The notes: generated by a model not told the origin, from the sequence alone. Shown: positions 28,612 through 37,443, counted from the stretch's first letter. The stretch is 64,000 nucleotides of DNA from Tateyamaria sp. Alg231-49 (GCF_900143535.1 NZ_FRFA01000007.1:124001-188000), one strand, 5' to 3'. Numbers and translations: made by a program.

Positions 28612-29831
28612 GCAGTGGCCGTGCGGTTGCGCATCACAAGCCAGATCAGCGACCCACCCGCCAGCACCAAAAACGGTACCATCGCGATGTTCACAGCGGC
28701 CCAACCCTCAACCGGGTCACCGCCGATACAATTCATCAGGCCGCCGGACGCCAGCGAGGCCACAGTCACTCCGCCAAATACGATCAGATCGTTCATCCCC
28801 TGCATACGGCCGCGTTCCTGCGGGGTATGCGCCCCGGCCAGCATTGTGGTCGCGCCAATAAAGCCAAAGTTCCAGCCGATGCCCAACAGAAACAGTGCGC
28901 CGTAGAAGTTCATCAGATCAACGCCTTGCAGGGCGACAATCCCGGCAACGCCCAGAATCCCAAGGCCTAGCCCCATGATCCGTTCGACGCCAAAGCGGCT
29001 GATCAGGTGCCCGGTGAAGAAGGACGGCGCAAACATGGCCAGCACGTGGATGGTGACCACGTTGGCCGCGTCCGGTTCGCCAAATCCGCATCCCACGACG
29101 GCCAGCGGAGTGGACGTCATCACCAGGTTCATCAGCGCATAGGATACGGCTGCGCAGATCACGGCGACCGCAATGCGCGGGCTAGCCAGCAACTCGCGCC
29201 GGGTGCGTCCGGGCCCATCTGAAGCGGACGGAGCCGGTGGTTTTGGGATATCGAGTAACAGAAACAGCGCCATGCCCATCACGTTGAATGCAATCGCCCA
29301 CCAATAGATTGGGATATAGCGCGCCACGGTCGCATCCGCTGTATTGGCGGTGACATAGCCGACCACCTGAGGGCCAATGATGGCCGACAGTAAGCCCCCG
29401 GCCATGACGTAGGAGATTGCTTTTGGGCGAAACGCCTCGGACGCGGTATCGGCCGCTGCAAAGCGGTAAAAACCTTGCGCAGACATATAGATACCCGTCA
29501 TGTAGCTGCCCGCCAGAAACAGCCAAAAGCTGGAGATCGAGAGCGCATAGGCCCCAATGGCCGCCCCGATCAGCCCGCCGCAAGCACCTAGGATAAACCC
29601 GGTCTTGCGCCCGAACCTTTGCATGACGTTGGACAGCCACGGCGCGGTGGTCATCGACCCGAAAACGATCAGTGAAATGGGCAGCGTGGCAAGACAGGCA
29701 TAGGGCGTTATTTGTTGCCCGGCCAAACCGGCAACCACAAACATCATGGTGATCTGGCTGCCTAAAAAGGCTTGGGCGGCCACCAGAACGGCCACATTGC
29801 GCTTGGCGCGGGAGTCATCAATTTCAGTCAT
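28608..29831 (-). CDS. MFS transporter
   Basis: A 407-residue inner-membrane protein with about twelve hydrophobic segments, including VAVLVAAQAFLGSQITMMFV at the start and the GRKTGFILGACGGLIGAAIG loop near residues 74-93, the major-facilitator motif A position. The substrate is unknown. It converges with the squalene/phytoene synthase-like gene, overlapping by 4 nt at the stops (TTAG), and diverges from the cobK-like gene. Confidence 0.88.
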   Translation of the reverse strand: MTEIDDSRAKRNVAVLVAAQAFLGSQITMMFVVAGLAGQQITPYACLATLPISLIVFGSMTTAPWLSNVMQRFGRKTGFILGACGGLIGAAIGAYALSISSFWLFLAGSYMTGIYMSAQGFYRFAAADTASEAFRPKAISYVMAGGLLSAIIGPQVVGYVTANTADATVARYIPIYWWAIAFNVMGMALFLLLDIPKPPAPSASDGPGRTRRELLASPRIAVAVICAAVSYALMNLVMTSTPLAVVGCGFGEPDAANVVTIHVLAMFAPSFFTGHLISRFGVERIMGLGLGILGVAGIVALQGVDLMNFYGALFLLGIGWNFGFIGATTMLAGAHTPQERGRMQGMNDLIVFGGVTVASLASGGLMNCIGGDPVEGWAAVNIAMVPFLVLAGGSLIWLVMRNRTATA

Positions 29832-29931
29832 TGGCTCTGGTTAGCCCGCGGGTGAAGCGGCCACAAGGACTGCAATGCCGCATAGATGCACAGTTGGTTG
29901 CGCAGTGCGGTTTTGCGGGTAGGGTGCGGGC

Positions 29932-30609
29932 ATGAACCCCGCTGCCCCCATTCTCGTTCTTGCCGGAGCCCGTGAAACCCCGGAAGCGGTGCACGCACTG
30001 TCCGGGTATCCTGCCCGTGTTCTGTGGGCCGATGAAAGCACGCCTGTGCCAGTGGGGGCCGAGGTGGTGCGTCAAATGCCAGAAGAGGTGCGCGCCATTC
30101 TGGATGTTACCCATGCTTTTGATACGCAAACGCGCAGCCGTTGGGCGCGGCCGGGTTTGCCATACGCCCGCGTTGCACGCGCGCTTTGGGAGCCGGAGCC
30201 GGGTGATCGGTGGACAACTGTAGAAACGATTGAACAAGCTGTCGCGACTTTGCCCAGCGGTGCCCGCGTGTTTGCGGCGACCGGGCAGAGCAGTGGCGCG
30301 GTTTTGGCCAAACATAATGGGCCTGTGTTTTTACGCCAGCTGGGCACGCATGATTTGCTCGCCCCGCCAAATTGTACCTATGTCTTTGGTGCGGGCCCCT
30401 TTGACGTAGAGGGCGAAGTCGCGGTTTTACGAGAATTGTCCATCGACGTGGTGATCGCTCGCAATGTGGGCGGGCCGGACAGTTATCCCAAGCTTGCAGC
30501 GGCCCGGGCGCTTGGATTGCCCGTTGTCCTGTTGGGTCCGCCACCGTTGCCGGATGGTCCAGTCCTGATGTCACCAGAAGACATAGGCAGATGGGCGCAA
30601 CGCCTGTGA
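29932..30609 (+). CDS. cobK: Precorrin-6A reductase (CobK/CbiJ-like)
   Basis: A 225-residue protein resembling precorrin-6A reductase of the cobalamin pathway. Signatures are ILVLAGARETPEA at the N-terminus, DVTHAF near 58-63 (DxTHPFA in the family), YARVARALWEPE, ATGQSSG, GAGPFDVEGE, and VIARNVGGPDSYPKLAAARALGLPVV (in pieces). It stands outside a cob cluster in this window. Other B12 genes must lie elsewhere. The B12-dependent nrdJ gives a reason for the organism to need the pathway. It overlaps the glycosylase gene. Confidence 0.85.
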   Translation: MNPAAPILVLAGARETPEAVHALSGYPARVLWADESTPVPVGAEVVRQMPEEVRAILDVTHAFDTQTRSRWARPGLPYARVARALWEPEPGDRWTTVETIEQAVATLPSGARVFAATGQSSGAVLAKHNGPVFLRQLGTHDLLAPPNCTYVFGAGPFDVEGEVAVLRELSIDVVIARNVGGPDSYPKLAAARALGLPVVLLGPPPLPDGPVLMSPEDIGRWAQRL

Positions 30610-31229
30610 AGATCATCGAGACAGAGAAGGACGTGGCCGAAGGGGCCGCATGGCTTCGGGCACGGGACCCGGCACTCGCGCGTGCGCTTGAGATTGCAGG
30701 CCCGCTACCTTTGCGCCGCCGCCCGGATGGGTTTGCAGCACTCCTGAATGCCATCATCGGCCAGCAGGTCAGCACGGCTTCGGCCAATGCGATCTGGGTG
30801 CGACTGGAACAGGGCGGGCTGACGCAGCCCTCAGCTGTGATGGCTGCTGGAGAACAGGGCCTGCGCGCCGCTGGGCTAAGCCGTCAAAAGATCGCCTATG
30901 CATTGGCTCTGGCCGAGGCAGGGATCGACTATCACGCTTTGCGCCACGCCCCAGACACCGAGGTGATCGCGACACTGACGGCCATCAAGGGCATTGGGGT
31001 CTGGACGGCAGAAATCTACGCGATGTTTGCGCTGGGACGCCCGGATGTCTTTGCGCCCGGTGATCTGGCGCTACAAGAAGCGGCGCGGGTGATCTTTGAT
31101 CTGCCTGATCGGCCCAAGGAAAAAGAACTGCGTGCGATGGCCGAAGATTGGAGCCCGTGGCGCGCGGTGGCAGCACGTCTTTTCTTTACCTATTATCGGG
31201 TGATCAAAGGGCGTGAAGGGGTGGGCTAG
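30591..31229 (+). CDS. DNA-3-methyladenine glycosylase II (AlkA-type HhH-GPD)
   Basis: A 212-residue base-excision glycosylase. The helix-hairpin-helix and GPD region is IKGIGVWTAEIYAMFALGRPDVFAPGDLALQ (about 131-161, quoted in part), with the catalytic Asp in PGDLAL. It opens alkylated bases out of DNA. The ATG at 30591 overlaps the cobK-like gene by 19 nt and has AGAAG upstream; a GTG at 30606 in a GTGA overlap is an equally plausible start and would give 207 residues beginning MKIIETEKDVAEG. Overlap with cobK suggests co-transcription. Confidence 0.9.
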   Translation: MGATPVKIIETEKDVAEGAAWLRARDPALARALEIAGPLPLRRRPDGFAALLNAIIGQQVSTASANAIWVRLEQGGLTQPSAVMAAGEQGLRAAGLSRQKIAYALALAEAGIDYHALRHAPDTEVIATLTAIKGIGVWTAEIYAMFALGRPDVFAPGDLALQEAARVIFDLPDRPKEKELRAMAEDWSPWRAVAARLFFTYYRVIKGREGVG

Positions 31230-31230
31230 G

Positions 31231-31252
31231 TTTTGGATTTATAGATCCAAAA
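31231..31252. terminator. Inverted repeat after the glycosylase gene
   Basis: TTTTGGAT/ATCCAAAA arms (8 bp) around a 6-nt loop begin just after the stop codon. It marks the left boundary of the AT-rich segment that follows. It may be a weak terminator; there is no T-tract after the stem. Confidence 0.4.
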
Positions 31253-31419
31253 GCTGGTGGTTGGAGGCCAAGTGGGCCTTGGGATGCTCTGCAGCGAAGG
31301 GCGGGTTTGAGCGCACAGCGGACGGATTGAAATTGCAGTCTTCGCTAGTGCAGCGCAACGAACGTCCTGATAGGCACCATCGAATATTTTAAGTCAATCG
31401 TGAGTGCTTCTCTGATTAC

Positions 31420-32121
31420 TCAAAGCGTTCCGACACGATTTGGTTTGTAGTAAAGCCTTCTGTGGTTCAGTCGTTGCATCTGAAGGTTAATCATTTGGGA
31501 AACCGGGACATCTGTCATCAAACCTAATTGCCACTTGTATCGCTCAGGTTTTGGTACAGGCTTTCGGCAGCCCTCACTATACCTGCACTCAGGTGCAAAA
31601 TTTGTTCGCATGTCCACTCGCGCCCATATTGGTTTGCGATCACAAAAAACTTCCAAATAACCTTTGTCTTCATCGGAGAATTTAATACGCATCTCAACCC
31701 GGTGCCATTTGGAAAGATCTGCCGCTGGAATACAAGAGCGCCCAAATACTGTGACGCCAAACTCTAGATCGAGTTTCACCACTGCAATCTCGACGGAGGG
31801 GTTTCCTTTGCGGGTCAGTCTAGAAAGTGTAATTTTCTCTTTCCCAAGAAATTTGGGGTCAAGACGAACGTCAAACCCCAAAAGATACGTTTCTCCAGCG
31901 CGCCATTCTTCTCCAGCTTGAATAATCGAAGTTCGATCGCCTGGAGCAAGGTGGAAATTGACAACTGGGTCGGAAATGACTGGCGTTTTATCAGAAGTTT
32001 TATCGATCGCGCCAGGCAACTTGACCCAATCATTAAGCCAATCAACATCAGGGTATATAGGTCCAGTACCGCATGCGGCCAGGAACAATCCAGCCATCAA
32101 GTAGATATTGAGCAACTTCAT
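31420..32121 (-). CDS. Hypothetical lipoprotein, possibly polysaccharide lyase-like
   Basis: A 233-residue protein with a lipobox (MKLLNIYLMAGLFLAACGT, Cys near 17) so it is probably lipid-anchored. The central part, GEEWRAGETYLLGFDVRLDP and WHRVEMRIKFSDEDKGYLEVFCDRKPIW (in pieces), resembles the jelly-roll strands of polysaccharide lyase/heparin lyase I-like proteins, a tentative link made from strand pattern only; no catalytic residue can be asserted. Codon use and base composition are AT-rich compared with neighbours, suggesting recent acquisition. It overlaps the desaturase gene by ATGA, so they form an operon. Confidence 0.7.
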   Translation of the reverse strand: MKLLNIYLMAGLFLAACGTGPIYPDVDWLNDWVKLPGAIDKTSDKTPVISDPVVNFHLAPGDRTSIIQAGEEWRAGETYLLGFDVRLDPKFLGKEKITLSRLTRKGNPSVEIAVVKLDLEFGVTVFGRSCIPAADLSKWHRVEMRIKFSDEDKGYLEVFCDRKPIWARVDMRTNFAPECRYSEGCRKPVPKPERYKWQLGLMTDVPVSQMINLQMQRLNHRRLYYKPNRVGTL

Positions 32122-33188
32122 TCTGCGGGTTGCAATGGCTTGGTTTGGGGCTGAGATCGAGTTGAGTAAGGGAAGGGGACCATACGGTCGTTTTTCTCGT
32201 CATAAAGCTTAAGGCGAAAACATCTCAGACCCATGAAAAAGCTTATTTTTTCGGAGTTCAGAAGCCCGTCCGCTTCAAGTTCCCTATGCGCCTCACGCAA
32301 CTTATATCCTGGAATTTTTGCGTTGAGATGGTGCAAGTCATGGTAACCAATATTCATCGTCACAAGGTCAAAGAGCCGCCCCCAACTAAGTACAGCACTC
32401 CCTCGGAGTGCTGCAGTTGTGAATGTTAGCTCAGGACGCTTGCCCCAATGAATACTTTCGAAATTGTGCACAATATAGGGGATCAAAGATCCAAAGGTAC
32501 AGGCAAGGTAAACAGAAGCGACCCAAACACCAATGCCCGCCCAACCCGCTACCCACCAGATCAAAGCAAGATATGAAGCCAAAAATACATTGTGAAGAAA
32601 CAACTCACCCAAGCCGGTCTTGAGCGCTTTGAGGGGAAATCGACGTAACACTCCAAAGAACAAAAAGGGTCCGATTAAAACAAGAACAAAGGGGCTTCGG
32701 TAGTAACGGTATTGAAGTTGCTTCCACTTTGGCGCTGAATACCATTCATCAAGCGTCATGGTGTATATTTCAAAGGCATCTCTGTGTTCGAGATCGCCTA
32801 CATATTTGTGGTGAAGTCCATGAATGTAACGCGTTGCCTTGTATGGCGTCATTGCAATTGGAGATAAAAGTGTCCCAATGCGATCGTTGCAGTTTTTTGA
32901 GGAGAAGAACGACCGATGCAAGCAATCATGCTGGACCATGTATATTCGTAACCCCATCGCTGCGGCCAGTATTATTGCTGGAGTCATTAACCACCATGTT
33001 CCGATTGAGGCCAGTCCTACTGTTATGGCCCCGGTGTATAGTGCTAGGCTGACTGTTAACTCCAACCACGCCCGACGATCATCTGAGTTTGCAAACCGAC
33101 GTGATGCCGCGTAAATTTTGCGATCAAGCTCCACAAAAAAATTCCGATAAGTATGAAGGTAGTGAAATCGTATATGAAAGCTTGGCAA
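32118..33188 (-). CDS. Membrane fatty acid desaturase
   Basis: A 356-residue integral-membrane di-iron desaturase. The three histidine boxes are HDCLH (87-91), HGLHH (123-127) and HDLHH near 280. Hydrophobic segments around 43-82 and 165-245 fit the family topology. It probably introduces a double bond into an acyl chain or a carotenoid-like lipid; the substrate is unknown. The gene is AT-rich like the downstream lipoprotein and overlaps it by 4 nt. A 534-nt gap lies upstream. Confidence 0.9.
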   Translation of the reverse strand: MPSFHIRFHYLHTYRNFFVELDRKIYAASRRFANSDDRRAWLELTVSLALYTGAITVGLASIGTWWLMTPAIILAAAMGLRIYMVQHDCLHRSFFSSKNCNDRIGTLLSPIAMTPYKATRYIHGLHHKYVGDLEHRDAFEIYTMTLDEWYSAPKWKQLQYRYYRSPFVLVLIGPFLFFGVLRRFPLKALKTGLGELFLHNVFLASYLALIWWVAGWAGIGVWVASVYLACTFGSLIPYIVHNFESIHWGKRPELTFTTAALRGSAVLSWGRLFDLVTMNIGYHDLHHLNAKIPGYKLREAHRELEADGLLNSEKISFFMGLRCFRLKLYDEKNDRMVPFPYSTRSQPQTKPLQPAE

Positions 33189-33722
33189 TCAGTCAAGTTG
33201 GCGGGCCTGATGCGGCTTACAACATGACCGTACTTTCTGACAATTCACATTGAACAACTAGCTCTATTTAGCGCTTGGCCCACTGTTGGCAGATCGTGGG
33301 CCCTGTGAGCCGGGTGTCCCTACAAGAGGAGATCGACCACAGCGCCAATACACCATTCGGTCATGTCGAGCAGAGGCGGGCCGATAAAGCAACGACTTTT
33401 GTTTTTTCCGGTCATTGGTCAGGTTAGCCAGCAAAATGGATATTGGTTGGGAGCTGCGGGTAACGGCAGGTTGGTCCGCAACCCGGTCATTGAAGGCCTA
33501 CGCAAGGAAAGGCCACTTCCGGTCGTTTTGTAGATCCAGAGCTTGCACAAGGCGCCACCGCTCAAACCTGAACGCGTTTCGAAAGATCATAAGTGCCGTT
33601 TTGGCTTGCGGGCTGCGGCGAGAGCGGACTTTTATGCCGCCAAAACCCAAAAGCCGGTTCCATCGGCGCGCATGTTTTGGCATGTCGGTCAGGTCGACAC
33701 GTCGACTGGGAGAGAAACAAAC
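33189..33722. other. 534-nt gap, right edge of AT-rich segment; no gene seen
   Basis: Holds the desaturase promoter region on its left side and the carboxylesterase promoter on its right. GC rises from left to right. Frames are open but have no conserved content, ribosome site or known motif. A TAGATCCAGAGCTTG sequence near 33533 resembles TAGATCCAAAAGCTG at 31242, but the match is too short to prove a flanking repeat. Confidence 0.5.
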
Positions 33723-34388
33723 ATGACACGAATTCTAAAATCAGAACGGCGCGCGCCCCATTCGGGCGAGTTGCGCTCGATCGTGGTGTTCCTGCACGGA
33801 TACGGTGCGAATGCCGCTGACCTCATGGGGCTGGCGGATCCATTGGCCGAACACTTGCCGGATACGCTGTTTGTGGCCCCCAATGCGCCCGAAGAGATAC
33901 CGGGGTATCCGGGTGGCTATCAATGGTTCCCGATCCCATGGATCGACGGGTCAAGCGAGGAAGAGGCAGAGCGTGGGTTGATCGCGGCGAGCGCTGACCT
34001 CAACGCCTTTTTAGATGCGCTAATGGTGGACGAAGACGTCATGCCCGAGCAGGTCGTTTTGTTCGGGTTTTCCCAAGGTACAATGATGGCCCTGCATGTG
34101 GCACCGCGGCGTGAGGATGAAGTGGCCGGGATCGTGGCCTTTTCGGGCCGCCTGCTGAACCCCGAAAGCCTTGCGGACGAAGTGGTCAGCCGACCGCCTA
34201 TTCTTCTGGTGCATGGTGATCAGGATGATGTTGTGCCGCCCCAGTCCCTGCCGCAAGCGGCCGAAGCCCTGCAAGAAGCCGGGTGGAAGGACGTGTACGC
34301 GCACGTCATGGAGGGCACTGCCCACGGCATCGCACAAGACGGGTTAAGCGTCGCCTTGGCCTTTTTGCGGGACAAATTGGGCCTGTAG
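33723..34388 (+). CDS. Phospholipase/carboxylesterase family alpha/beta hydrolase
   Basis: A 221-residue serine hydrolase. The nucleophile elbow is GFSQG (about 116-120), the acid lies in HGDQDDVVP (about 173-181) and the catalytic histidine in EGTAHGI near 202. It opens with the oxyanion motif VVFLHGYGANAADL. The family hydrolyses esters of short acyl chains, thioesters or lysophospholipids; the natural substrate is unknown. The ATG at 33723 is chosen because the upstream extension (from 33543) is basic, unlike the family, and lacks conservation. Confidence 0.88.
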   Translation: MTRILKSERRAPHSGELRSIVVFLHGYGANAADLMGLADPLAEHLPDTLFVAPNAPEEIPGYPGGYQWFPIPWIDGSSEEEAERGLIAASADLNAFLDALMVDEDVMPEQVVLFGFSQGTMMALHVAPRREDEVAGIVAFSGRLLNPESLADEVVSRPPILLVHGDQDDVVPPQSLPQAAEALQEAGWKDVYAHVMEGTAHGIAQDGLSVALAFLRDKLGL

Positions 34389-34631
34389 CCTATGCGGATG
34401 CTGGTCGGAATTGGCGGATGTATGGTCGCTGTTCTGCGTGTGGCGCTTGCGTGGAGTTTTTGGCCAGATAAGCGCGCGCCGGACGCGCCGTTAAAGCCCT
34501 AAACGCTGAAAGACGCGTTGGACCTACCGTTTGGTCTTTATGTTTGCGGGGCTGTGTCTGCGGTTGTCGTCGACGCCCTGTTAGACCTTGATGCGACGGT
34601 CGGCGCGTTTGCGGCCGTCGCGTCGGCAGGA

Positions 34632-35297
34632 TTAGCAGATCGCTTCAAACCCGACAGGCCGATGCGGCGCAATAACGATGCCCTGTTGGGCAGGCGCATC
34701 CGATTGTGCGCGCAGCCAGGCTGCATGAATGATGAACCCGATGCTGGGCTGAACCGTCATCAGCGCGGCGGCTGTGCGTCCGGATATTTTGCCATGGCCA
34801 AACAGGCCTGCGAGCGCCAATACGCCTTTCAAAGCTGAGGCCCGCAAAGGTACGTTGCGTACATCTTCTGCGCGCACATCAAAGTCGAGTGTCCCATTGC
34901 GCAGGTCCCGCGCAAGACGCTCGATATGCGCCCACCGACGGTTCAGATCAGTTTGTGCACCCAGCGCGACTGTTGCATGTTCAATCGCCTCGAAAGGATC
35001 AGAACACTGAGCGTGATAAACGGGGGCATCTCCTTGGGGCGCGACGTACCACAGCAGATCGCCCGACGTTGTGATGGCCCGGTAAGCGTTCATGCCACCA
35101 CATTTTGACTGGATCGCGTGGCCCGGATCATACCAAAGCGTGACCCATGTGCGGTCCACGTAAGTAAAGGCGCTGGCATCCGCGATGACCTCTTTCTCGC
35201 TTGCAGACAGAGTTTTGCGTTCACTGATCAGTTTCTGAAACAGGGCACCGGGTCTCTGTGGGGCAGGGGCGGGGGCAAAATCTTGTTCGGCGGACAT
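34632..35297 (-). CDS. Hypothetical protein of unknown function
   Basis: A 221-residue soluble protein with no signal or membrane segment. Codon use is normal for the window, so it is probably real. Seen features are an N-terminal Pro/Ala stretch, an acidic FTYVDRTWVTLWYDPGHAIQ segment and a C-terminal helical region (VLALAGLFGHGKISGRTAAALM). I recognise no domain. It is divergent from the HNH endonuclease gene, with a 336-nt gap between. Confidence 0.6.
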   Translation of the reverse strand: MSAEQDFAPAPAPQRPGALFQKLISERKTLSASEKEVIADASAFTYVDRTWVTLWYDPGHAIQSKCGGMNAYRAITTSGDLLWYVAPQGDAPVYHAQCSDPFEAIEHATVALGAQTDLNRRWAHIERLARDLRNGTLDFDVRAEDVRNVPLRASALKGVLALAGLFGHGKISGRTAAALMTVQPSIGFIIHAAWLRAQSDAPAQQGIVIAPHRPVGFEAIC

Positions 35298-35633
35298 GGG
35301 GTAGCTCCAAGGCTGGATACGAACGGGTTGAATTCAGTGGGCCAAATTGGCTCTTTCGGTTTTTCGAATGTGACCAATAATTGGGGTATTAATTCTCTCT
35401 CGTCGAGTGATGTATTCCTTACCTTTGGTTGATTCCATGAGCCAAGCTGACGCAGGGGAAACCTGTGGCAAACGTCACAAGGTGGTCATAAATTCAGCAT
35501 ATATGAATTGCGACATCCTGTGGTCACCTGAGGTCTTGCAGATCGATTTCCACAAGATATAGTCAAACTCAAAGCTGGGGCGGTTTCCCCGACCCGGTGC
35601 GCTCAAGCGGACAAAGCGAGGACGGGTGCAGTA
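35298..35633. other. 336-nt gap upstream of HNH gene, containing a palindrome
   Basis: AT-rich divergent promoter region. It holds a perfect AATTCA/TGAATT inverted repeat with a 7-nt spacer (GCATATA) at 35491-35509, operator-like in form, and a small GCCAAATTGGC dyad near 35342. No gene is seen. Confidence 0.5.
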
Positions 35634-36221
35634 ATGATGGACGGTGACTTCAGGACAGAATTCGTGCGCAGCCCGTCTGCGCTGAAACATCACCCTGCAT
35701 TGGTGCTGAATGCGGATTATCGACCGCTCAGTTACTACCCCTTGTCGCTGTGGCCCTGGCAAGAGGCGGTCAAGGCGGCGTGGCTCGACCGGGTCGATAT
35801 CGTGGCCGAATACGAAGAAGTGGTCCGCAGTCCCAGTACCGAGATCAGGATACCCTCGGTCGTTGTCCTCAAAGACTATGTCAAACCTCAAAAGCGCGTG
35901 GCCTTCACGCGCTTTAATTTATTTCTGAGGGACGAATTTCGGTGTCAGTACTGTGGGGCGAAGGGTGACCTGACTTTTGACCACGTGGTGCCGCGCGCCA
36001 GTGGCGGTGTCACAAGCTGGCAAAACGTCGTTGCCGCCTGTTCCCCGTGTAACTTGCACAAAGGGTCCAAGGCGTTGCACCGCACGGGCATGTCCTTGCG
36101 CAAACCTCCACGTCAGCCCGGTGCCGAGGAATTGCGAAACATGGGGCGTAAGTTCCCGCCAAACCATCTGCACGAAAGCTGGATGGACTTTTTGTATTGG
36201 GATGCAGAGTTGCAGGCATGA
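35634..36221 (+). CDS. HNH endonuclease
   Basis: A 195-residue protein with an HNH nuclease domain at about 100-143. It contains the zinc-knuckle pairs CQYC (104-107) and CSPC (136-139), the metal-binding DHVVPRASGG (116-125), and Asn131 in SWQNVV. The N-terminal ALVLNADYRPLSYYPLSLWPW is shared with a large bacterial HNH subfamily often found as a lone gene. The role may be DNA repair or defence; no methylase or toxin-antitoxin partner is adjacent. Divergent from the hypothetical gene at 34632. Confidence 0.88.
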   Translation: MMDGDFRTEFVRSPSALKHHPALVLNADYRPLSYYPLSLWPWQEAVKAAWLDRVDIVAEYEEVVRSPSTEIRIPSVVVLKDYVKPQKRVAFTRFNLFLRDEFRCQYCGAKGDLTFDHVVPRASGGVTSWQNVVAACSPCNLHKGSKALHRTGMSLRKPPRQPGAEELRNMGRKFPPNHLHESWMDFLYWDAELQA

Positions 36222-36411
36222 TACGTTCACACCGATGAACGCATCAGGTGGCAAGGGCTGCTTTTTGCAAAAACGCTGCCAGCCACACAGGCGATCCAAG
36301 AAGCACCAGGGCTTTTTTCGATTTGTTGATCTTTGGCTGTATCAAGCCGCCCAAGACTCGATCTGTGCGCTAAGCAGTCTTCTGGCGACCTTCACGCCGG
36401 CCGAACGCGAT

Positions 36412-37194
36412 TCAGGCCGCCAGATCCACCCAGACGGGCACGTGATCGGATGGTTTTTCCTCACCCCGTACCTGTTTGTCGATCTGACAGTCCGTCATCA
36501 TGTCGGCACAGGCTGGTGACATCAGGAAGTGATCGATGCGGATGCCATCATCGCGATTCCAAGCGCCTGCCTGATAGTCCCAGAAGGAATAGTGCCCCGG
36601 ACCGTGGGTGCGGGCACGAAACGCCTCGGTCAGGCCAAGGTTGATCAGGCGGCGATATGCGGTGCGCGACTCGAGGCGAAACAACGCATCCTCGCGCCAC
36701 GCATCGGGGCGCTTGGCGTCTTCGGCCTGAGGGATAATGTTATAGTCGCCCGTCATCAAAAACGGGGTTTCTTCTGCCAGCAGGGCAATGGCGCGCTGGC
36801 GCAAGCGTTCCATCCAGGCCAGTTTATAGTCGTATTTCGGCCCCGGTACAGGGTTTCCGTTGGGCAGGTAAAGCCCGCATATCCGCACGGCGTCCCGTTC
36901 GCCCATCACTGTGGCCTCGATGTAGCGGGCCTGTTCGTCTTCATCATCACCGGGGAGGCCCCGACTGACATCTTCCAAGGGCAGTTTGGATAGGATCGCC
37001 ACGCCGTTGAACGACTTTTGCCCATGGGTTTCGATGTTGTACCCACGCTCTTCGAATATCTCGCGAGGGAAGTTCTCATCAACGGATTTGATTTCCTGCA
37101 ACAGCACCACATCGGGGGTTGCGGCATCCAGCCAGCGGGGCAGGGCGTCAATGCGCGCCTTGATACCGTTTATGTTGAATGTGGCGATTTTCAT
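36412..37194 (-). CDS. xth: Exodeoxyribonuclease III
   Basis: AP endonuclease and 3'-5' exonuclease of DNA base-excision repair, 260 residues. Motifs are MKIATFNINGIKAR at the start, LLQEIKSVDENFP with the metal Glu near 34, GLYLPNGNPV, TGDYNIIPQ with the Asp/Asn pair near 150, and the C-terminal SDHVPVWVDL catalytic His. A single gene, divergent from the FSSGS locus across 350 nt. The start ATG matches the conserved N-terminus of Xth. Confidence 0.95.
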   Translation of the reverse strand: MKIATFNINGIKARIDALPRWLDAATPDVVLLQEIKSVDENFPREIFEERGYNIETHGQKSFNGVAILSKLPLEDVSRGLPGDDEDEQARYIEATVMGERDAVRICGLYLPNGNPVPGPKYDYKLAWMERLRQRAIALLAEETPFLMTGDYNIIPQAEDAKRPDAWREDALFRLESRTAYRRLINLGLTEAFRARTHGPGHYSFWDYQAGAWNRDDGIRIDHFLMSPACADMMTDCQIDKQVRGEEKPSDHVPVWVDLAA

Positions 37195-37275
37195 GATGCG
37201 ACCTCGATGCTGGGGACATCACAGGTGTGACGGATGCCTTGAGGGACTGCAAGGGCGAGTACGGCGCGCATTGAA

Positions 37276-37290
37276 TTAACTATTTCTTAA
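37276..37290. promoter_or_regulatory. CtrA-type binding site, TTAA-N7-TTAA
   Basis: TTAACTATTTCTTAA is a perfect TTAA-N7-TTAA and is followed by CC, matching the TTAAC-type half-site of alphaproteobacterial CtrA. It lies 255 nt upstream of the FSSGS gene and about 15 nt ahead of a TACACT element, and ctrA itself is in this window. Function is inferred from motif only. Confidence 0.6.
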
Positions 37291-37358
37291 CCACTTGATT
37301 CGGGGTACACTTTACTTTCTGAAGTGCATTATTCTGTAAAATGCAATGAAATCAGACT

Positions 37359-37367
37359 TGTGGATAA
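37359..37367 (-). promoter_or_regulatory. DnaA box 1
   Basis: TGTGGATAA on the plus strand, complement of the perfect TTATCCACA, 178 nt before the FSSGS start. Confidence 0.5.
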
Positions 37368-37434
37368 GTTTTTTTCAACGTGCCGTGCGTGTGTTGAATT
37401 GACCAAACACCAATCCTTTCTGTGGCTTTTCTTA

Positions 37435-37443
37435 TGTGGATAA
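37435..37443 (-). promoter_or_regulatory. DnaA box 2
   Basis: Second perfect TGTGGATAA, 102 nt before the FSSGS start and 76 nt from the first, in the same orientation. Confidence 0.5.

Noticed and set aside
31231-33545. Possible direct repeats (TAGATCCA...AGCT) flanking the AT-rich segment
   Set aside because: Only an 8-bp match plus four bases; expected by chance at this distance.
34392-34502. A 36-codon frame (MRMLVGIGGCMV...) after the carboxylesterase, with further in-frame sequence beyond its stop
   Set aside because: Hydrophobic and followed by a frame that could be a decayed gene, but there is no ribosome site, homology or conservation to support it.
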